Shown here: positions 1 through 6,957 of the stretch, one piece after another | How the letters are laid out: each line of letters starts with the position of its first letter | How positions within the stretch are numbered: position 1 is the first letter of the stretch | NCBI GenBank assembly: GCA_041390125.1 | Contig: JAWKQN010000034.1 | Span: 1 to 13,113 of the forward strand | Direction of reading: 5' to 3' | Origin: Gemmatimonadota bacterium | GTDB lineage: Bacteria > Gemmatimonadota > Gemmatimonadetes > Longimicrobiales > Gaopeijiaceae | Length of the DNA: 13,113 nucleotides | Translations under genes and position numbers: made by a program | Notes under the pieces: generated by a model | Database searches by the model: none | Told to the model about the DNA's origin: nothing | Seen by the model: only the letters and a program-made list of their open reading frames with translations

Positions 1-165
1 GTCTTCCACGGATTCGAACAAACGGTCGCCCGGCTGGAGCGAGAGCGGATCCTGCACGCCGGCCACGGCCAGGACGCGGGCGTCGTCGTCGAGGAGCAGC
101 AGACACGCACCCAGGAAGCGGGCGAGGCGCGTGAGGTCGAGCGGAAGCAACGGTCCGGGCTCCAT
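1..165 (-). CDS. Probable PAS-type sensor (histidine kinase?), N-terminal fragment
   Basis: This is the first 55 codons of a gene that runs off the left edge of the window. The ATG at 165-163 follows the stop of the upstream gene by two bases (TGAccATG) and has a GAGGGG Shine-Dalgarno about 7 bases upstream, so the pair is almost certainly co-transcribed and translationally coupled. The visible protein begins MEPGPLLPLDLTRLARFLG and then has a hydrophobic stretch, LLLLDDDARVLAVAG, followed by GDRLFESV. This resembles the first strands of a PAS domain, where a residue run of the type 'LLLDDDGRVLAVN' is common. I infer a sensor kinase or a PAS signalling protein because the partner upstream looks like a signal-transduction output domain. 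No kinase motif is inside the window, so the family assignment is tentative. Confidence 0.5.
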   Translation of the reverse strand, partial: MEPGPLLPLDLTRLARFLGACLLLLDDDARVLAVAGVQDPLSLQPGDRLFESVED

Positions 166-167
166 GG

Positions 168-668
168 TCACCCCTCGACAGCGGACGCGCCAAAATACTC
201 ACGCACCCGGATCCCGTCGGGTGCGGCGCCGGCCTGCAGGAAGATCCGGATCCGGCAGCCGGGCGCGCCCTCGGCGATCGTCTCTTCCAGCTCGACCCGC
301 GCGTACCCCAGGTGGTTGGCCGTGATGGTGCCGAAGACGTTCGACGTCATCATGCAGAGAGAGGGGCGTCCGCGGACATGCGCTCCGAACGGGCAGGTAT
401 GATTGCGGAACACCAGCTCGCGCGGGGAGTGTTGCTCCACGGAGAACCCGCCGCCGATGCGGCGCTTGAGCTCGACCAGGACGGCGGCCACCTGGTCCCG
501 ATCGAGACGGTCCACCCCCAGCTCCTCGCGGAAGCCCGCGTCCAGCCGAGCACCGACCGCCTCGCCCACGAGCCCGACGTAGCCCACGGCTTCGCCGAGG
601 CCCACGATGTCCTCCAGGGCGCCCGCCAGCTCCCGCAACATCTCCCGAAAGAATTCGTCGCGCTCCAC
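168..668 (-). CDS. Methanogen output domain 1 (MetOD1)-like protein
   Basis: A 166-residue soluble protein. I chose the GTG at 668-666 because GGAGG lies just upstream. An in-frame ATG at 791 would add 41 residues of low-complexity, Arg/Pro-rich sequence with no family look. The N-terminal half (residues 1-75) is helical and acidic. The C-terminal half carries NHTCPFG (Cys92), RPSLCMMTSNVFG (Cys105), then a GYARVELEETIA segment and PGCRIRIFL (Cys138). This three-cysteine pattern matches my recollection of proteins annotated 'methanogen output domain 1-containing', which occur in methanogen signalling proteins and as small stand-alone bacterial proteins. The cysteines may bind a metal or act as a redox switch; that is inference. 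The gene is coupled to the PAS-like gene downstream (2-base gap), which suggests a sensor/output pair. No DNA-binding motif is visible. Confidence 0.62.
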   Translation of the reverse strand: MERDEFFREMLRELAGALEDIVGLGEAVGYVGLVGEAVGARLDAGFREELGVDRLDRDQVAAVLVELKRRIGGGFSVEQHSPRELVFRNHTCPFGAHVRGRPSLCMMTSNVFGTITANHLGYARVELEETIAEGAPGCRIRIFLQAGAAPDGIRVREYFGASAVEG

Positions 669-766
669 CGTGCCTCCAGTCCGGGGGGTCCGGGCCGCGG
701 CCTGGCGATCGGAAGGCGGGGTCGCCGTTGGAATGCCGTGCCGGACCCGCGGGGGACGGGTGCATG

Positions 767-790
767 TGTCATCCGGTGAGACCGATGACA
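767..790. promoter_or_regulatory. 24-base interrupted palindrome, candidate operator
   Basis: Arms TGTCATC (767-773) and GATGACA (784-790) are perfect complements. They extend inward as GGT (775-777) and ACC (781-783), with one unpaired C at 774 and a GAG centre. The dyad lies about 100-120 bases upstream of the MetOD1-like start. On the minus strand it directly follows TATCAT (795-790), a 5/6 match to a -10 box, so it would cover the predicted transcription start, a common repressor position. No convincing -35 box is visible. It could instead act as an RNA hairpin in the 5' leader. No T-run follows, so a terminator is unlikely. Confidence 0.4.
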
Positions 791-820
791 TGATACGGTG
801 AGCCGCGCAAGGGATGTGCA

Positions 821-860
821 GGAAGGGCCGGGGCGTGGGTTGCCGCGCGAGGCCCTTTCC
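821..860. terminator. GC-rich stem-loop after the copA-tfoX-like unit
   Basis: GGAAGGGCC (821-829) pairs with GGCCCTTTCC (851-860), with one bulged T. The intervening loop of 21 bases is GC-rich and can itself pair weakly. The structure begins 48 bases past the TAA of the TfoX-like gene on the minus strand. It may end transcription of the copA operon, but there is no U-tract on the minus-strand exit side. Otherwise I see no gene in 669-907, a stretch holding only this hairpin and the 767-790 dyad. Confidence 0.33.
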
Positions 861-907
861 ACGGAGGGGGAGCCCGGCGGCCGGCCCACGGAGCCTTCTC
901 CACCCCC

Positions 908-1237
908 TTACTTCGGCGGCAGCGTCTCCACGAAGGCCAGCCCCAGTCCCACCCAGCGGGCGAGGGCCTCGTCCGTCTCCAGCCCCGCGGGCGCCACGTA
1001 CACATACCCCTTGAGCGGCTTCCGTGTGAAGTCCATCTCACGCGCATGCGGGTGCGCCAGTGCCTCCGCATAGCGATCGGGGCCCACCCGCACCATCAGG
1101 TCTTCGGTGGCTACGCCACAACACATGTGGCCGGACACCATGAAGGCGATCCCGCCGAACATGCGCTTCTCCACCACATCGTGACGCTCGGCCAGCACGT
1201 CGCGGATGCGCTCCGCCAGACCGGGATCAAACGGCAC
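908..1237 (-). CDS. TfoX N-terminal domain protein
   Basis: A 109-residue protein starting at a GTG (1237-1235) with GGAGG just upstream. Upstream in-frame codons lie inside the 3' end of copA and do not look like the family. The core EKRMFGGIAFMV (residues 23-34), GHMCCGV (36-42), DLMVRVGP (47-54), then PHAREMDFTRKPLKGYVYV (residues 63-81) and the ending AFVETLPPK are hallmarks of the small single-domain TfoX-N proteins (TfoX_N). These contain the N-terminal domain of the competence regulator TfoX/Sxy but not its C-terminal domain. Their biochemical role is not established. The start overlaps the copA stop by 11 bases, so translation is probably coupled to the copper ATPase. Two adjacent cysteines (Cys39-Cys40) are visible, but similar cysteines are common in the family and I would not read metal binding into them. 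Confidence 0.88.
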   Translation of the reverse strand: MPFDPGLAERIRDVLAERHDVVEKRMFGGIAFMVSGHMCCGVATEDLMVRVGPDRYAEALAHPHAREMDFTRKPLKGYVYVAPAGLETDEALARWVGLGLAFVETLPPK

Positions 1238-3506
1238 CGGGCCTCCACCGCCGCAGACGGTTCGCGTTGCCCACCACCGTGACCGAGCTGAACGCCATGG
1301 CCGCACCGGCGATCATCGGCGACAGCAGGATGCCGAAGAACGGGTAGAGCGCGCCGGCGGCGATGGGGATGGCCAGTGCGTTGTAGATGAAGGCACCGAA
1401 CAGGTTCTGGCGGACGTTGCGGACCGTGGCGCTGGACAGGGCGAGCGCGTCCGCGACGCCGCCCAACCGGTCGCCGAGCAGCGTGATGTCGGCGGCCTCC
1501 ATGGCCACGTCCGTGCCCGACCCGATGGCGATGCCCACGTCCGCACGCGCGAGGGCCGGCGCGTCGTTCACCCCGTCCCCCACCATGGCCACGCGCGCAC
1601 CGGAGCGCTGCAGGGCCTCCACTTCCGCGGCCTTCTGCTCGGGCAGCACGCGTGCCCGGATGCGCTCGATCCCCACCTGCGCCGCCACCGCCCGGGCCAC
1701 GGCCTGCTGATCGCCGGTGAGCATCACCACCTCGCGACCCGACGCGCGCAGGCGCCGAACCGTCTCGGCCGCATCCGGCTTGATGCGGTCCGCGACCGCG
1801 ATCAGGCCCAACACGGTGCCGTCGCGCTCGATCACGACGGGCGAACGACCCGCGGCCATCTCCTCCTCCAGAGCGGCACCGAGGGCCGACAGGTCGGCCC
1901 CCCCCTCCGCGATCCAATCCGGCGCGCCCACGCGGACCGCGCTCCCGTCGAGGCGCACCTGCACGCCCTTCCCGGGGACCGACCGGAACTCCTCCCCCGT
2001 CGCCGGCGCAGCGCCTCGGGTGTGCGCATAGGCTACGATCGCGCGGGCCACGGGATGCTCCGAGCGCGCTTCGGCCGCAGCCGCCAGGCGCAAGACCTCG
2101 TCCGCATCCTCGCCCGGCACGGCCTGCACGGTGGTGACGGCGAGCTCGCCGAGCGTGAGCGTGCCGGTCTTGTCCAGCACCACGGTGTCCACGGCGCGTG
2201 CGGTCTCCAGCGCTTCTCCGCTCCGGATCAGGATCCCGTGCTCGGCGCCCTTTCCGATCCCGATCATGACCGAGATGGGCGTCGCCAGCCCCAGCGCGCA
2301 CGGACAGGAGATGACGAGCACCGCCACGGCCACCACGATCGCGTAGTTGAGCCGCGGCTCGGGACCGAGCAGGTACCACAGCACGCCGGACAGCACCGCC
2401 AGGGCCACCACGGACGGCACGAACACCGCGGCGATGCGGTCGGCCAGCCGCTGGATGGGCGGCTTGCTGGCCTGGGCCGCGCGCACCCGCTCCACGATGC
2501 GGGCGAGCACGGTGTCGGCGCCCACCGCCTCGGCGCGGAAGACCAGGCTGCCCTCGCCGTTGACGGTGCCGCCGACCACGCTGTCGCCGGGCTCCTTGGG
2601 CACGGGGAAGCTCTCCCCCGTCACGAGCGCTTCGTCCACGGCGCTCTGCCCGTCCAGCACCGTGCCGTCCACAGGGATGCGCTCACCCGGCCGCACCACG
2701 ACCCGGTCGCCACGCAGGAGCTCGTCGGCGGGGACGTCCACCTCGCGGCCGTCCCGGAGCACGTGGGCGCGCTCGGGCCGGAGCTCCAGGAGGGCGCGCA
2801 GCGCCCGGGACGTGCGCCCGCGGGCCCGGGCCTCCAGCGCCTGGCCCAGCACCACCAGCGTGATCACGACCGCGGCCGCCTCGAAGAACGGGTGCGCCGT
2901 CCCCTCCGGGAACAGGCCGGGCGCGGCCACGGCCACCACGGAGTACACGAACGCCGCGCCCGTGCCGAGCGCGATGAGCGTGTCCATGGTGGTCTCGCCC
3001 CGGCGGATCTGGGCCCACGCGCGCGTGAAGAAGCCCCCGCCCACCCAGGTCACGATGGGGAGGGTCAGCAGGCCCGCGAGCACCTGTAGGCGCCGGTCGT
3101 GCATGAGGTGCTCGAAGCCCGGCACCAACCCGATGTGCCCCAGGACCACCACCGGCAGCCCCAGGACCGCCCCCACGACGAACCGGCGCAACGCCTCGTG
3201 CCAGGCGTCGTCCTGCCGGGCCTCCTCGGCTTCCCGGTCCGCCCGGGTCTCGGACGCCGCGGGCCCGCGGGCGTGGGCGGCGTACCCGGCCTTCTCCACG
3301 GCGGCGGTGGCCGCACCCTCGTCGAAGGCGTCCGCCTCCACCGTGAGGGACGCGGCCTCGTCCACCAGGTTCACCGAGCATTCCACCACACCGGGCACGC
3401 CCGCCAGCGCGCGCTCCACCCGGCCCACGCAGGCCGCGCAGTGCATGCCTTCGATGGCGAGCTCCCGGCGCTCCCGGGGCCGTTCAGGGGTCGTGGTGGT
3501 GCTCAT
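1227..3506 (-). CDS. copA: Copper-exporting P1B-type ATPase CopA
   Basis: A 759-residue inner-membrane pump of the P1B-1 (Cu+) class that uses ATP to expel cytosolic Cu+. The start is the ATG at 3506-3504, with AGGAGG 7 bases upstream. It has one N-terminal heavy-metal-associated domain (GMHCAAC, residues 20-26). It then shows the actuator-domain TGES (296-299), the transport-site CPC in TM6 (401-403), the phosphorylation motif DKTGT (445-449), the SEHPVA motif of the nucleotide domain (482-487) and the hinge GDGVNDAP (643-650). The later membrane segments carry YN (708-709) and AFSSVTVVGNANRLR, which are Cu+-specific TM7/TM8 signatures, with Asn at 747 and 749 instead of the more common N-A-L. 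The length is normal for a single-HMA CopA. The 3' end overlaps the TfoX-like gene. This pump most likely provides copper tolerance, separately from the oxidase-assembly pump CcoI at 4359-6743. Confidence 0.95.
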   Translation of the reverse strand: MSTTTTPERPRERRELAIEGMHCAACVGRVERALAGVPGVVECSVNLVDEAASLTVEADAFDEGAATAAVEKAGYAAHARGPAASETRADREAEEARQDDAWHEALRRFVVGAVLGLPVVVLGHIGLVPGFEHLMHDRRLQVLAGLLTLPIVTWVGGGFFTRAWAQIRRGETTMDTLIALGTGAAFVYSVVAVAAPGLFPEGTAHPFFEAAAVVITLVVLGQALEARARGRTSRALRALLELRPERAHVLRDGREVDVPADELLRGDRVVVRPGERIPVDGTVLDGQSAVDEALVTGESFPVPKEPGDSVVGGTVNGEGSLVFRAEAVGADTVLARIVERVRAAQASKPPIQRLADRIAAVFVPSVVALAVLSGVLWYLLGPEPRLNYAIVVAVAVLVISCPCALGLATPISVMIGIGKGAEHGILIRSGEALETARAVDTVVLDKTGTLTLGELAVTTVQAVPGEDADEVLRLAAAAEARSEHPVARAIVAYAHTRGAAPATGEEFRSVPGKGVQVRLDGSAVRVGAPDWIAEGGADLSALGAALEEEMAAGRSPVVIERDGTVLGLIAVADRIKPDAAETVRRLRASGREVVMLTGDQQAVARAVAAQVGIERIRARVLPEQKAAEVEALQRSGARVAMVGDGVNDAPALARADVGIAIGSGTDVAMEAADITLLGDRLGGVADALALSSATVRNVRQNLFGAFIYNALAIPIAAGALYPFFGILLSPMIAGAAMAFSSVTVVGNANRLRRWRPGAV

Positions 3507-3534
3507 GGTGTGTCCTCCTGTGCGCTGCATCCTG

Positions 3535-3550
3535 GTACCCCCCGGGGTCC
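3535..3550. promoter_or_regulatory. Candidate copper-repressor (CsoR-type) operator before copA
   Basis: GTACCCC (3535-3541) and GGGGTCC (3544-3550) form an inverted repeat (6 of 7 positions) around a CC centre, 29 bases upstream of the copA ATG. CsoR operators are G/C tracts flanked by TA (TACCC...GGGTA), so the site looks plausible for copper-responsive repression of copA. No csoR gene is in the window, and short G/C dyads occur by chance in DNA this rich in GC. Confidence 0.28.
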
Positions 3551-3563
3551 TTCGGCCCGCCTC

Positions 3564-3592
3564 TCGACGGGCACGCGGACGGACCGTATCCT
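3564..3592 (+). promoter_or_regulatory. Weak sigma-70-like promoter for apt
   Basis: TCGACG (3564-3569) and TATCCT (3587-3592) are separated by 17 bases. Each matches 4 of 6 consensus positions. They lie about 30 bases before the apt start in the 116-base gap between copA and apt, which are divergent. The position is sensible but the match is weak. Confidence 0.25.
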
Positions 3593-3622
3593 CGCGGGAG
3601 ACCCTCCCGACAGGACGCCCCG

Positions 3623-4162
3623 ATGCATCACCGTCGCAGCAACCTCGATCTCCCGGGCCTGGTCCGGACCATCCCCGACTACCCGGTCCCGGGCGTGCGC
3701 TTCCGGGACATCACGCCGCTCCTGGCGGATCCCCGTGGGCTGCGCGCCGCCGTGGACGAGCTGGTGTGGCCCTTCCTGGACGCCGACCTGACCTACGTGG
3801 CCGGCGTCGAGGCGCGCGGCTTCATCCTGGGCGGAGCGGTGGCGCACGTGCTGGGCAAGGGATTCGTCCCGATCCGCAAGAAGGGCAAGCTGCCCTCCAA
3901 GGTGATCGGGCAGGAGTACCAGCTCGAGTACGGCGTGGATACGATCGAGATCCACGCGGATGCGATCGGCGAGGGGGACCGTGTCCTGCTGGTGGACGAC
4001 CTGGTGGCCACCGGGGGGACGGCGCTCGCGGCCGCGGAGCTCATCCGCCGCTCGGGCGGCGAGCTGGTGGCGGCGGCGTTCGTGATGGACCTGCCCCTCC
4101 TGGGCGGTGCGGAGCGCCTGGCGAAGGCCGGGGTGGAGGTGCACACGTTGATGGTGTTCTGA
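3623..4162 (+). CDS. apt: Adenine phosphoribosyltransferase
   Basis: A 179-residue cytosolic enzyme that converts adenine and PRPP to AMP and pyrophosphate in purine salvage. The N-terminus (residues 9-36) shows the Apt pattern of IPDYPVPGVRFRDITPLL. GVEARGFILG (61-70) follows, then the flexible-loop segment RKKGKLP (85-91) and the PRPP-binding motif VLLVDDLVATGGTA (121-134) with the two acidic residues Asp125 and Asp126. The length is typical. The ATG at 3623 has only a modest Shine-Dalgarno (CAGGA, 7 bases upstream). It is the only plus-strand gene between two minus-strand metal-transport units, being divergent from copA and convergent with ccoS. It has no obvious functional link to either neighbour and is probably a housekeeping gene. 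Confidence 0.96.
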   Translation: MHHRRSNLDLPGLVRTIPDYPVPGVRFRDITPLLADPRGLRAAVDELVWPFLDADLTYVAGVEARGFILGGAVAHVLGKGFVPIRKKGKLPSKVIGQEYQLEYGVDTIEIHADAIGEGDRVLLVDDLVATGGTALAAAELIRRSGGELVAAAFVMDLPLLGGAERLAKAGVEVHTLMVF

Positions 4163-4199
4163 GAGCGCGGTCGTCTGCGCGAGCGCGCGGCCGCGTCTC
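4161..4199. terminator. Bidirectional stem-loop between apt and ccoS
   Basis: GAGAGCGCGG (4161-4170) pairs with CCGCGTCTC (4191-4199), leaving one bulged G. The enclosed GCGCGAGCGC (4177-4186) can form an inner hairpin. The structure begins at the apt stop codon and lies 26 bases past the ccoS stop, where two convergent transcripts must end. There is no T-run on either side, so it would be a non-canonical or Rho-assisted terminator. Confidence 0.4.
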
Positions 4200-4224
4200 C
4201 GGCCCCGTCGAGGCGAGCCTGCCC

Positions 4225-4362
4225 TCAATCCTCGTGCAGGATCCGCTCGGGCGGGTCGTCCAGGTCGTCGAACTGCCCGTTCTTCACGGCCACGATGAAG
4301 AGCACCACGAACACCGCCCCCAGGAAGAGCGCCACCGGCAGGAGGAACACCAGGGCGTTCAT
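4225..4362 (-). CDS. ccoS: cbb3 oxidase maturation protein CcoS
   Basis: A 45-residue single-pass membrane protein beginning MNALVFLLPVALFLG. It has one hydrophobic helix (about residues 3-26), then the diagnostic KNGQFDDLDDPPERIL (residues 27-42). CcoS proteins are this size and share the GQFDDLD motif. In Rhodobacter capsulatus and other bacteria CcoS is needed to insert heme b and CuB cofactors into CcoN. Its ATG overlaps the ccoI stop as ATGA, a classic coupled junction, and it is the last gene of the oxidase operon. The gene is easy to miss because of its size; the motif and the position make the call firm. Confidence 0.93.
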   Translation of the reverse strand: MNALVFLLPVALFLGAVFVVLFIVAVKNGQFDDLDDPPERILHED

Positions 4363-6743
4363 GACACGGCCTCGCGCACACGGGCCTCGACCCGGGACGC
4401 GCCGTGGATCACCAGCAGGCTGGAGAGCGGCATGAGCACGGCCGCCACGAGCGGGTTGACCAGGCCCACCGCGGCGGCGCTCACCGCGAGCACGTTGTAG
4501 GTGATCGATCGGATCTGGTTCAGGCGGATCTGACGCTTCGCGGCCGCCGCCGCCGCCAGCCCGGCCACCAGGGAGCGCAGGGAGCCGTTGGTCACGACGC
4601 CGTCGGCCACCAGCACGCTGCTGGCCGCTCCGCCCCCCATGGCCACGCCCACGTCGGCGGCCGCGAGCGCCGGCCCGTCGTTCAGCCCGTCCCCCACGAA
4701 CAACACGCGGTGTCCCTCTCCGCGGCGGGCCTCGATCCAGGCCACCTTGGCGTCCGGCGCCACCGGCGCCACCACCTCGCCGACGCCCACGCCAGCCGCG
4801 ATACGCTCCGCCACCTCGGCGCGATCGCCGGACAGCAGCGCGAGGCGGATCCCGCGGGCCGTCAGGCTCCCGGCCGCATCCTTCGAGTCCGCGCGCACCG
4901 TATCCGCCATCTGGATGCGCGCGCGCATCGCACCCTCGGCGTTCAGGACCACCTCACCGGGGGCGCCGGCGCGGATCTCCCACGACCGTCCATCCAGGCG
5001 ACCGCGCACGCCGACGCCGGGCTCCTCCACCACGTCCTCGGCGCGCGCCAGGGGAATGCCGCGGCGCACCGCTTCGTCCACCAGGGCGCGCGCGACGGGA
5101 TGCACGCTGCCGCGCTCCAGCGCGGCGGCCACGCGCAGCGCTTCGTCGGACGCGTCCACCACCACCAGATCGCCGGCCGTCACCGTCCCCGTCTTGTCCA
5201 GCGCGATCAGGTCCACGCCGCCCAGGTCCAGCAGCGCCTCGGGCGAGCGGATCAGCAGGCCGCGGCGCGCGGCCGCACCGAGCCCGGCCGCTGCCGCCAG
5301 CGGCCGCGAGAGCGCCAGCGCGCACGGACAGGCGACCACCAGCACGGCCACACAGGCCTCGAGCGCCGGCAGGGCGCCCGCCCACATCCACCACCCGATG
5401 AGCGTGCCCGCTGCGACGACCAGCGTCGCCCCCGTGAACCAGGGCGCGATGCGATCGACCGTGGTGCGCGCACCGCGCTGGTCGAGCGCGCCCTTCAGCG
5501 CCTCCGCCATGCGGTGCACGACGGTGGAACCGCCGACCGCGTCGACCTCCACCACCACCGAGCCGCTCTCGAGCACGGCGCCGGCCACGACGCGTGCGCC
5601 GGCCGCGATGGCCACCGGCGCCGACTCGCCCGTAAGCAGCGCCATGCGCACGCTACCGCGGCCTTCGCGGACCACGCCGTCGGCGGCCACCTCCTCGCCG
5701 GTGCCGACCTCGATGCGATCGCCGGGCACGAGCTCCGCGGCGGCGACGCGCTCCAGCCCGGCCGGACCCAGCTTGCGCGCGGTCGCCGGCACGGTGCCCG
5801 CCAGCGCCACCGCGGCCTCGGCCGCGCGCCGGCGCGAATGCGACTCCAGGACGCGCCCCATCAGCAGCAGCGCCACCAGCATGGTCAGCGAGTCCAGGTA
5901 GGCGTCCACGCCGTGCAGCGTGGCCCATACGCCGTGTCCGTAGAGGACGCCCACGGCCAGGGCGATGGGCACGTCCATGGAGAGCGTGCCGTGGCGGAGA
6001 CCGGTCCAGGCCCCGGAGAAGAACGGCTCGGCGCACCAGAGTGCCACGGGCGTGGCCAGGAGGAGCGCCGTCCACTGGAACAGCGCGACGAAGCGGGGCT
6101 CCATCGTGCCGAGCCACCCGGCGTAGAGCGCCGCCGACACCAGCATGACGTTGAGCGCGGCGAAGACGGCGACCCCCAGGCGGAGCAGCAGACCGCGATC
6201 GGCGCGGCGCTCCTCCCCGGGCACGCGGGGCCGGTAGCCCAGTTGGCCGATGCGGCGGGCCAGCGTGCCCAGGTCCACCGCCTCCGGTCGCCAGCGCAGG
6301 GTGGCCCGGCCCGTCGCGTAGGATACGGTGGCGCTGACCACGCCGGGCGTGGCCTCGAGCACGCGCTCGGTGACCCACACACACGACGCGCAGCGCAGCC
6401 CGTCCACGGCGAGACGCACCTCGCAGGTGCCGTCGGTGGCGCTCGCGACCGGGACACGGTCCCACGCGCCGTCGAGGGCGCCAGGACGCGGTGCGTAGGC
6501 CTCCCGCTCCTGGTAGTAGCGCTCCAGGCCCGCGCCCTGGATGATGGCCGCGGCGATCTCGCAGCCGTGACAGCAGAACGCGTCCTCGGAGCCTTCGACC
6601 GGCGTGCCGCAGTGGGGACAGCGAGCGACCGGGGAGGGCGCGGCCTCGATCGGAGCGGCCTCGACCGGCGCGGCCTCGACCGGCGCCGCCAGGGCCGACG
6701 TGCTGGCCCCCGCGAACCGCACCCGCGCTTCCGTGGGACGCAT
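4359..6743 (-). CDS. ccoI: Copper-transporting P1B ATPase CcoI (FixI), cbb3 assembly
   Basis: A 794-residue membrane pump of the CcoI/FixI/CtpA group, which exports Cu+ toward the periplasm for CuB assembly in CcoN. The N-terminal extension has a zinc-ribbon-like cysteine cluster (Cys42, Cys45, Cys57, Cys58, Cys61), typical of this group and absent from CopA. Next comes an HMA domain (GLRCASC, 115-121). The catalytic motifs are TGES (371-374), CPC (472-474), DKTGT (516-520), SVHPVA (546-551) and GDGLND (684-689). TM8 reads MPLSSLLVIHGA, with HG where most family members have a residue followed by NA. Residues 19-36 form an EAAP repeat encoded by three 15-base units. The ATG at 6743-6741 lacks a strong Shine-Dalgarno; the GTG seven codons later is an alternative. 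The context, between the ccoH-like gene and ccoS, fixes the role. Confidence 0.94.
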   Translation of the reverse strand: MRPTEARVRFAGASTSALAAPVEAAPVEAAPIEAAPSPVARCPHCGTPVEGSEDAFCCHGCEIAAAIIQGAGLERYYQEREAYAPRPGALDGAWDRVPVASATDGTCEVRLAVDGLRCASCVWVTERVLEATPGVVSATVSYATGRATLRWRPEAVDLGTLARRIGQLGYRPRVPGEERRADRGLLLRLGVAVFAALNVMLVSAALYAGWLGTMEPRFVALFQWTALLLATPVALWCAEPFFSGAWTGLRHGTLSMDVPIALAVGVLYGHGVWATLHGVDAYLDSLTMLVALLLMGRVLESHSRRRAAEAAVALAGTVPATARKLGPAGLERVAAAELVPGDRIEVGTGEEVAADGVVREGRGSVRMALLTGESAPVAIAAGARVVAGAVLESGSVVVEVDAVGGSTVVHRMAEALKGALDQRGARTTVDRIAPWFTGATLVVAAGTLIGWWMWAGALPALEACVAVLVVACPCALALSRPLAAAAGLGAAARRGLLIRSPEALLDLGGVDLIALDKTGTVTAGDLVVVDASDEALRVAAALERGSVHPVARALVDEAVRRGIPLARAEDVVEEPGVGVRGRLDGRSWEIRAGAPGEVVLNAEGAMRARIQMADTVRADSKDAAGSLTARGIRLALLSGDRAEVAERIAAGVGVGEVVAPVAPDAKVAWIEARRGEGHRVLFVGDGLNDGPALAAADVGVAMGGGAASSVLVADGVVTNGSLRSLVAGLAAAAAAKRQIRLNQIRSITYNVLAVSAAAVGLVNPLVAAVLMPLSSLLVIHGASRVEARVREAVS
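6642..6686. repeat. Three tandem 15-base repeats inside ccoI
   Basis: The units GGCCTCGATCGGAGC (6642-6656), GGCCTCGACCGGCGC (6657-6671) and GGCCTCGACCGGCGC (6672-6686) are arranged head to tail. The last two are identical and the first differs at two positions. In the ccoI frame they encode the Ala/Pro/Glu linker (residues 20-35). The near identity suggests recent slippage, so copy number may vary between strains. Confidence 0.85.
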
Positions 6744-6768
6744 GGCCCGCGGCTCGAAGGGGCGGAGC

Positions 6769-6957
6769 CTACCGCGGCCCGTGGACGTACGAGGGCACCA
6801 CCTCGTCCGCGCCGGTGACCGCGATATAGATGAACGTCGCGTTCACGAGCGCCACGATCAGCAGCCCTACCGCGATGGCGGCCGGCCACAGGTGCTCGCG
6901 TCGGAGCTCGATGACGCGCCGCTCGGGCGTGTGCGGATCAGCGTGCTGCGCCGCCAT
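6769..6957 (-). CDS. Short FixH/CcoH-like membrane protein
   Basis: A 62-residue protein with a polar N-terminus (about 22 residues), one membrane helix (WPAAIAVGLLIVALVNATFI, residues 24-43) and a short tail ending TGADEVVPSYVHGPR. The helix with an internal Asn followed by aromatic and aliphatic residues, then V-P-S-Y, resembles the first segment of FixH/CcoH, in which a W-P...N...Y-A pattern leads into the periplasmic domain. Canonical CcoH is about 150 residues with an extra-cytoplasmic domain, which is missing here. The ATG (6957-6955) has GGAGGAG 6 bases upstream and overlaps the ccoG stop by 20 bases. A gene at this position between ccoG and ccoI is normally ccoH, so I infer a minimal CcoH that stabilises the assembling oxidase. 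The alternative is an unrelated small membrane subunit. Confidence 0.6.
   Translation of the reverse strand: MAAQHADPHTPERRVIELRREHLWPAAIAVGLLIVALVNATFIYIAVTGADEVVPSYVHGPR

Noticed and set aside
741..760. GGCACG segment upstream of the MetOD1-like gene as a sigma-54 promoter
   Set aside because: The -24 half fits, but the required GC ten bases later is absent.
669..791. Longer MetOD1-like start at 791
   Set aside because: The extra 41 residues are Arg/Pro/Thr-rich with no family character and would include the palindrome. GTG 668 has GGAGG upstream.
1206..3089. Long plus-strand open frame opposite copA
   Set aside because: Its protein is rich in Arg, His, Asp and Gly with no motif, as expected from the complement of a GC-rich gene. 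CopA on the minus strand has every catalytic motif.
4404..6818. 804-codon plus-strand open frame opposite ccoI
   Set aside because: Low-complexity His/Arg/Gly-rich translation, antisense to a fully recognisable P1B ATPase. High GC removes stop codons.
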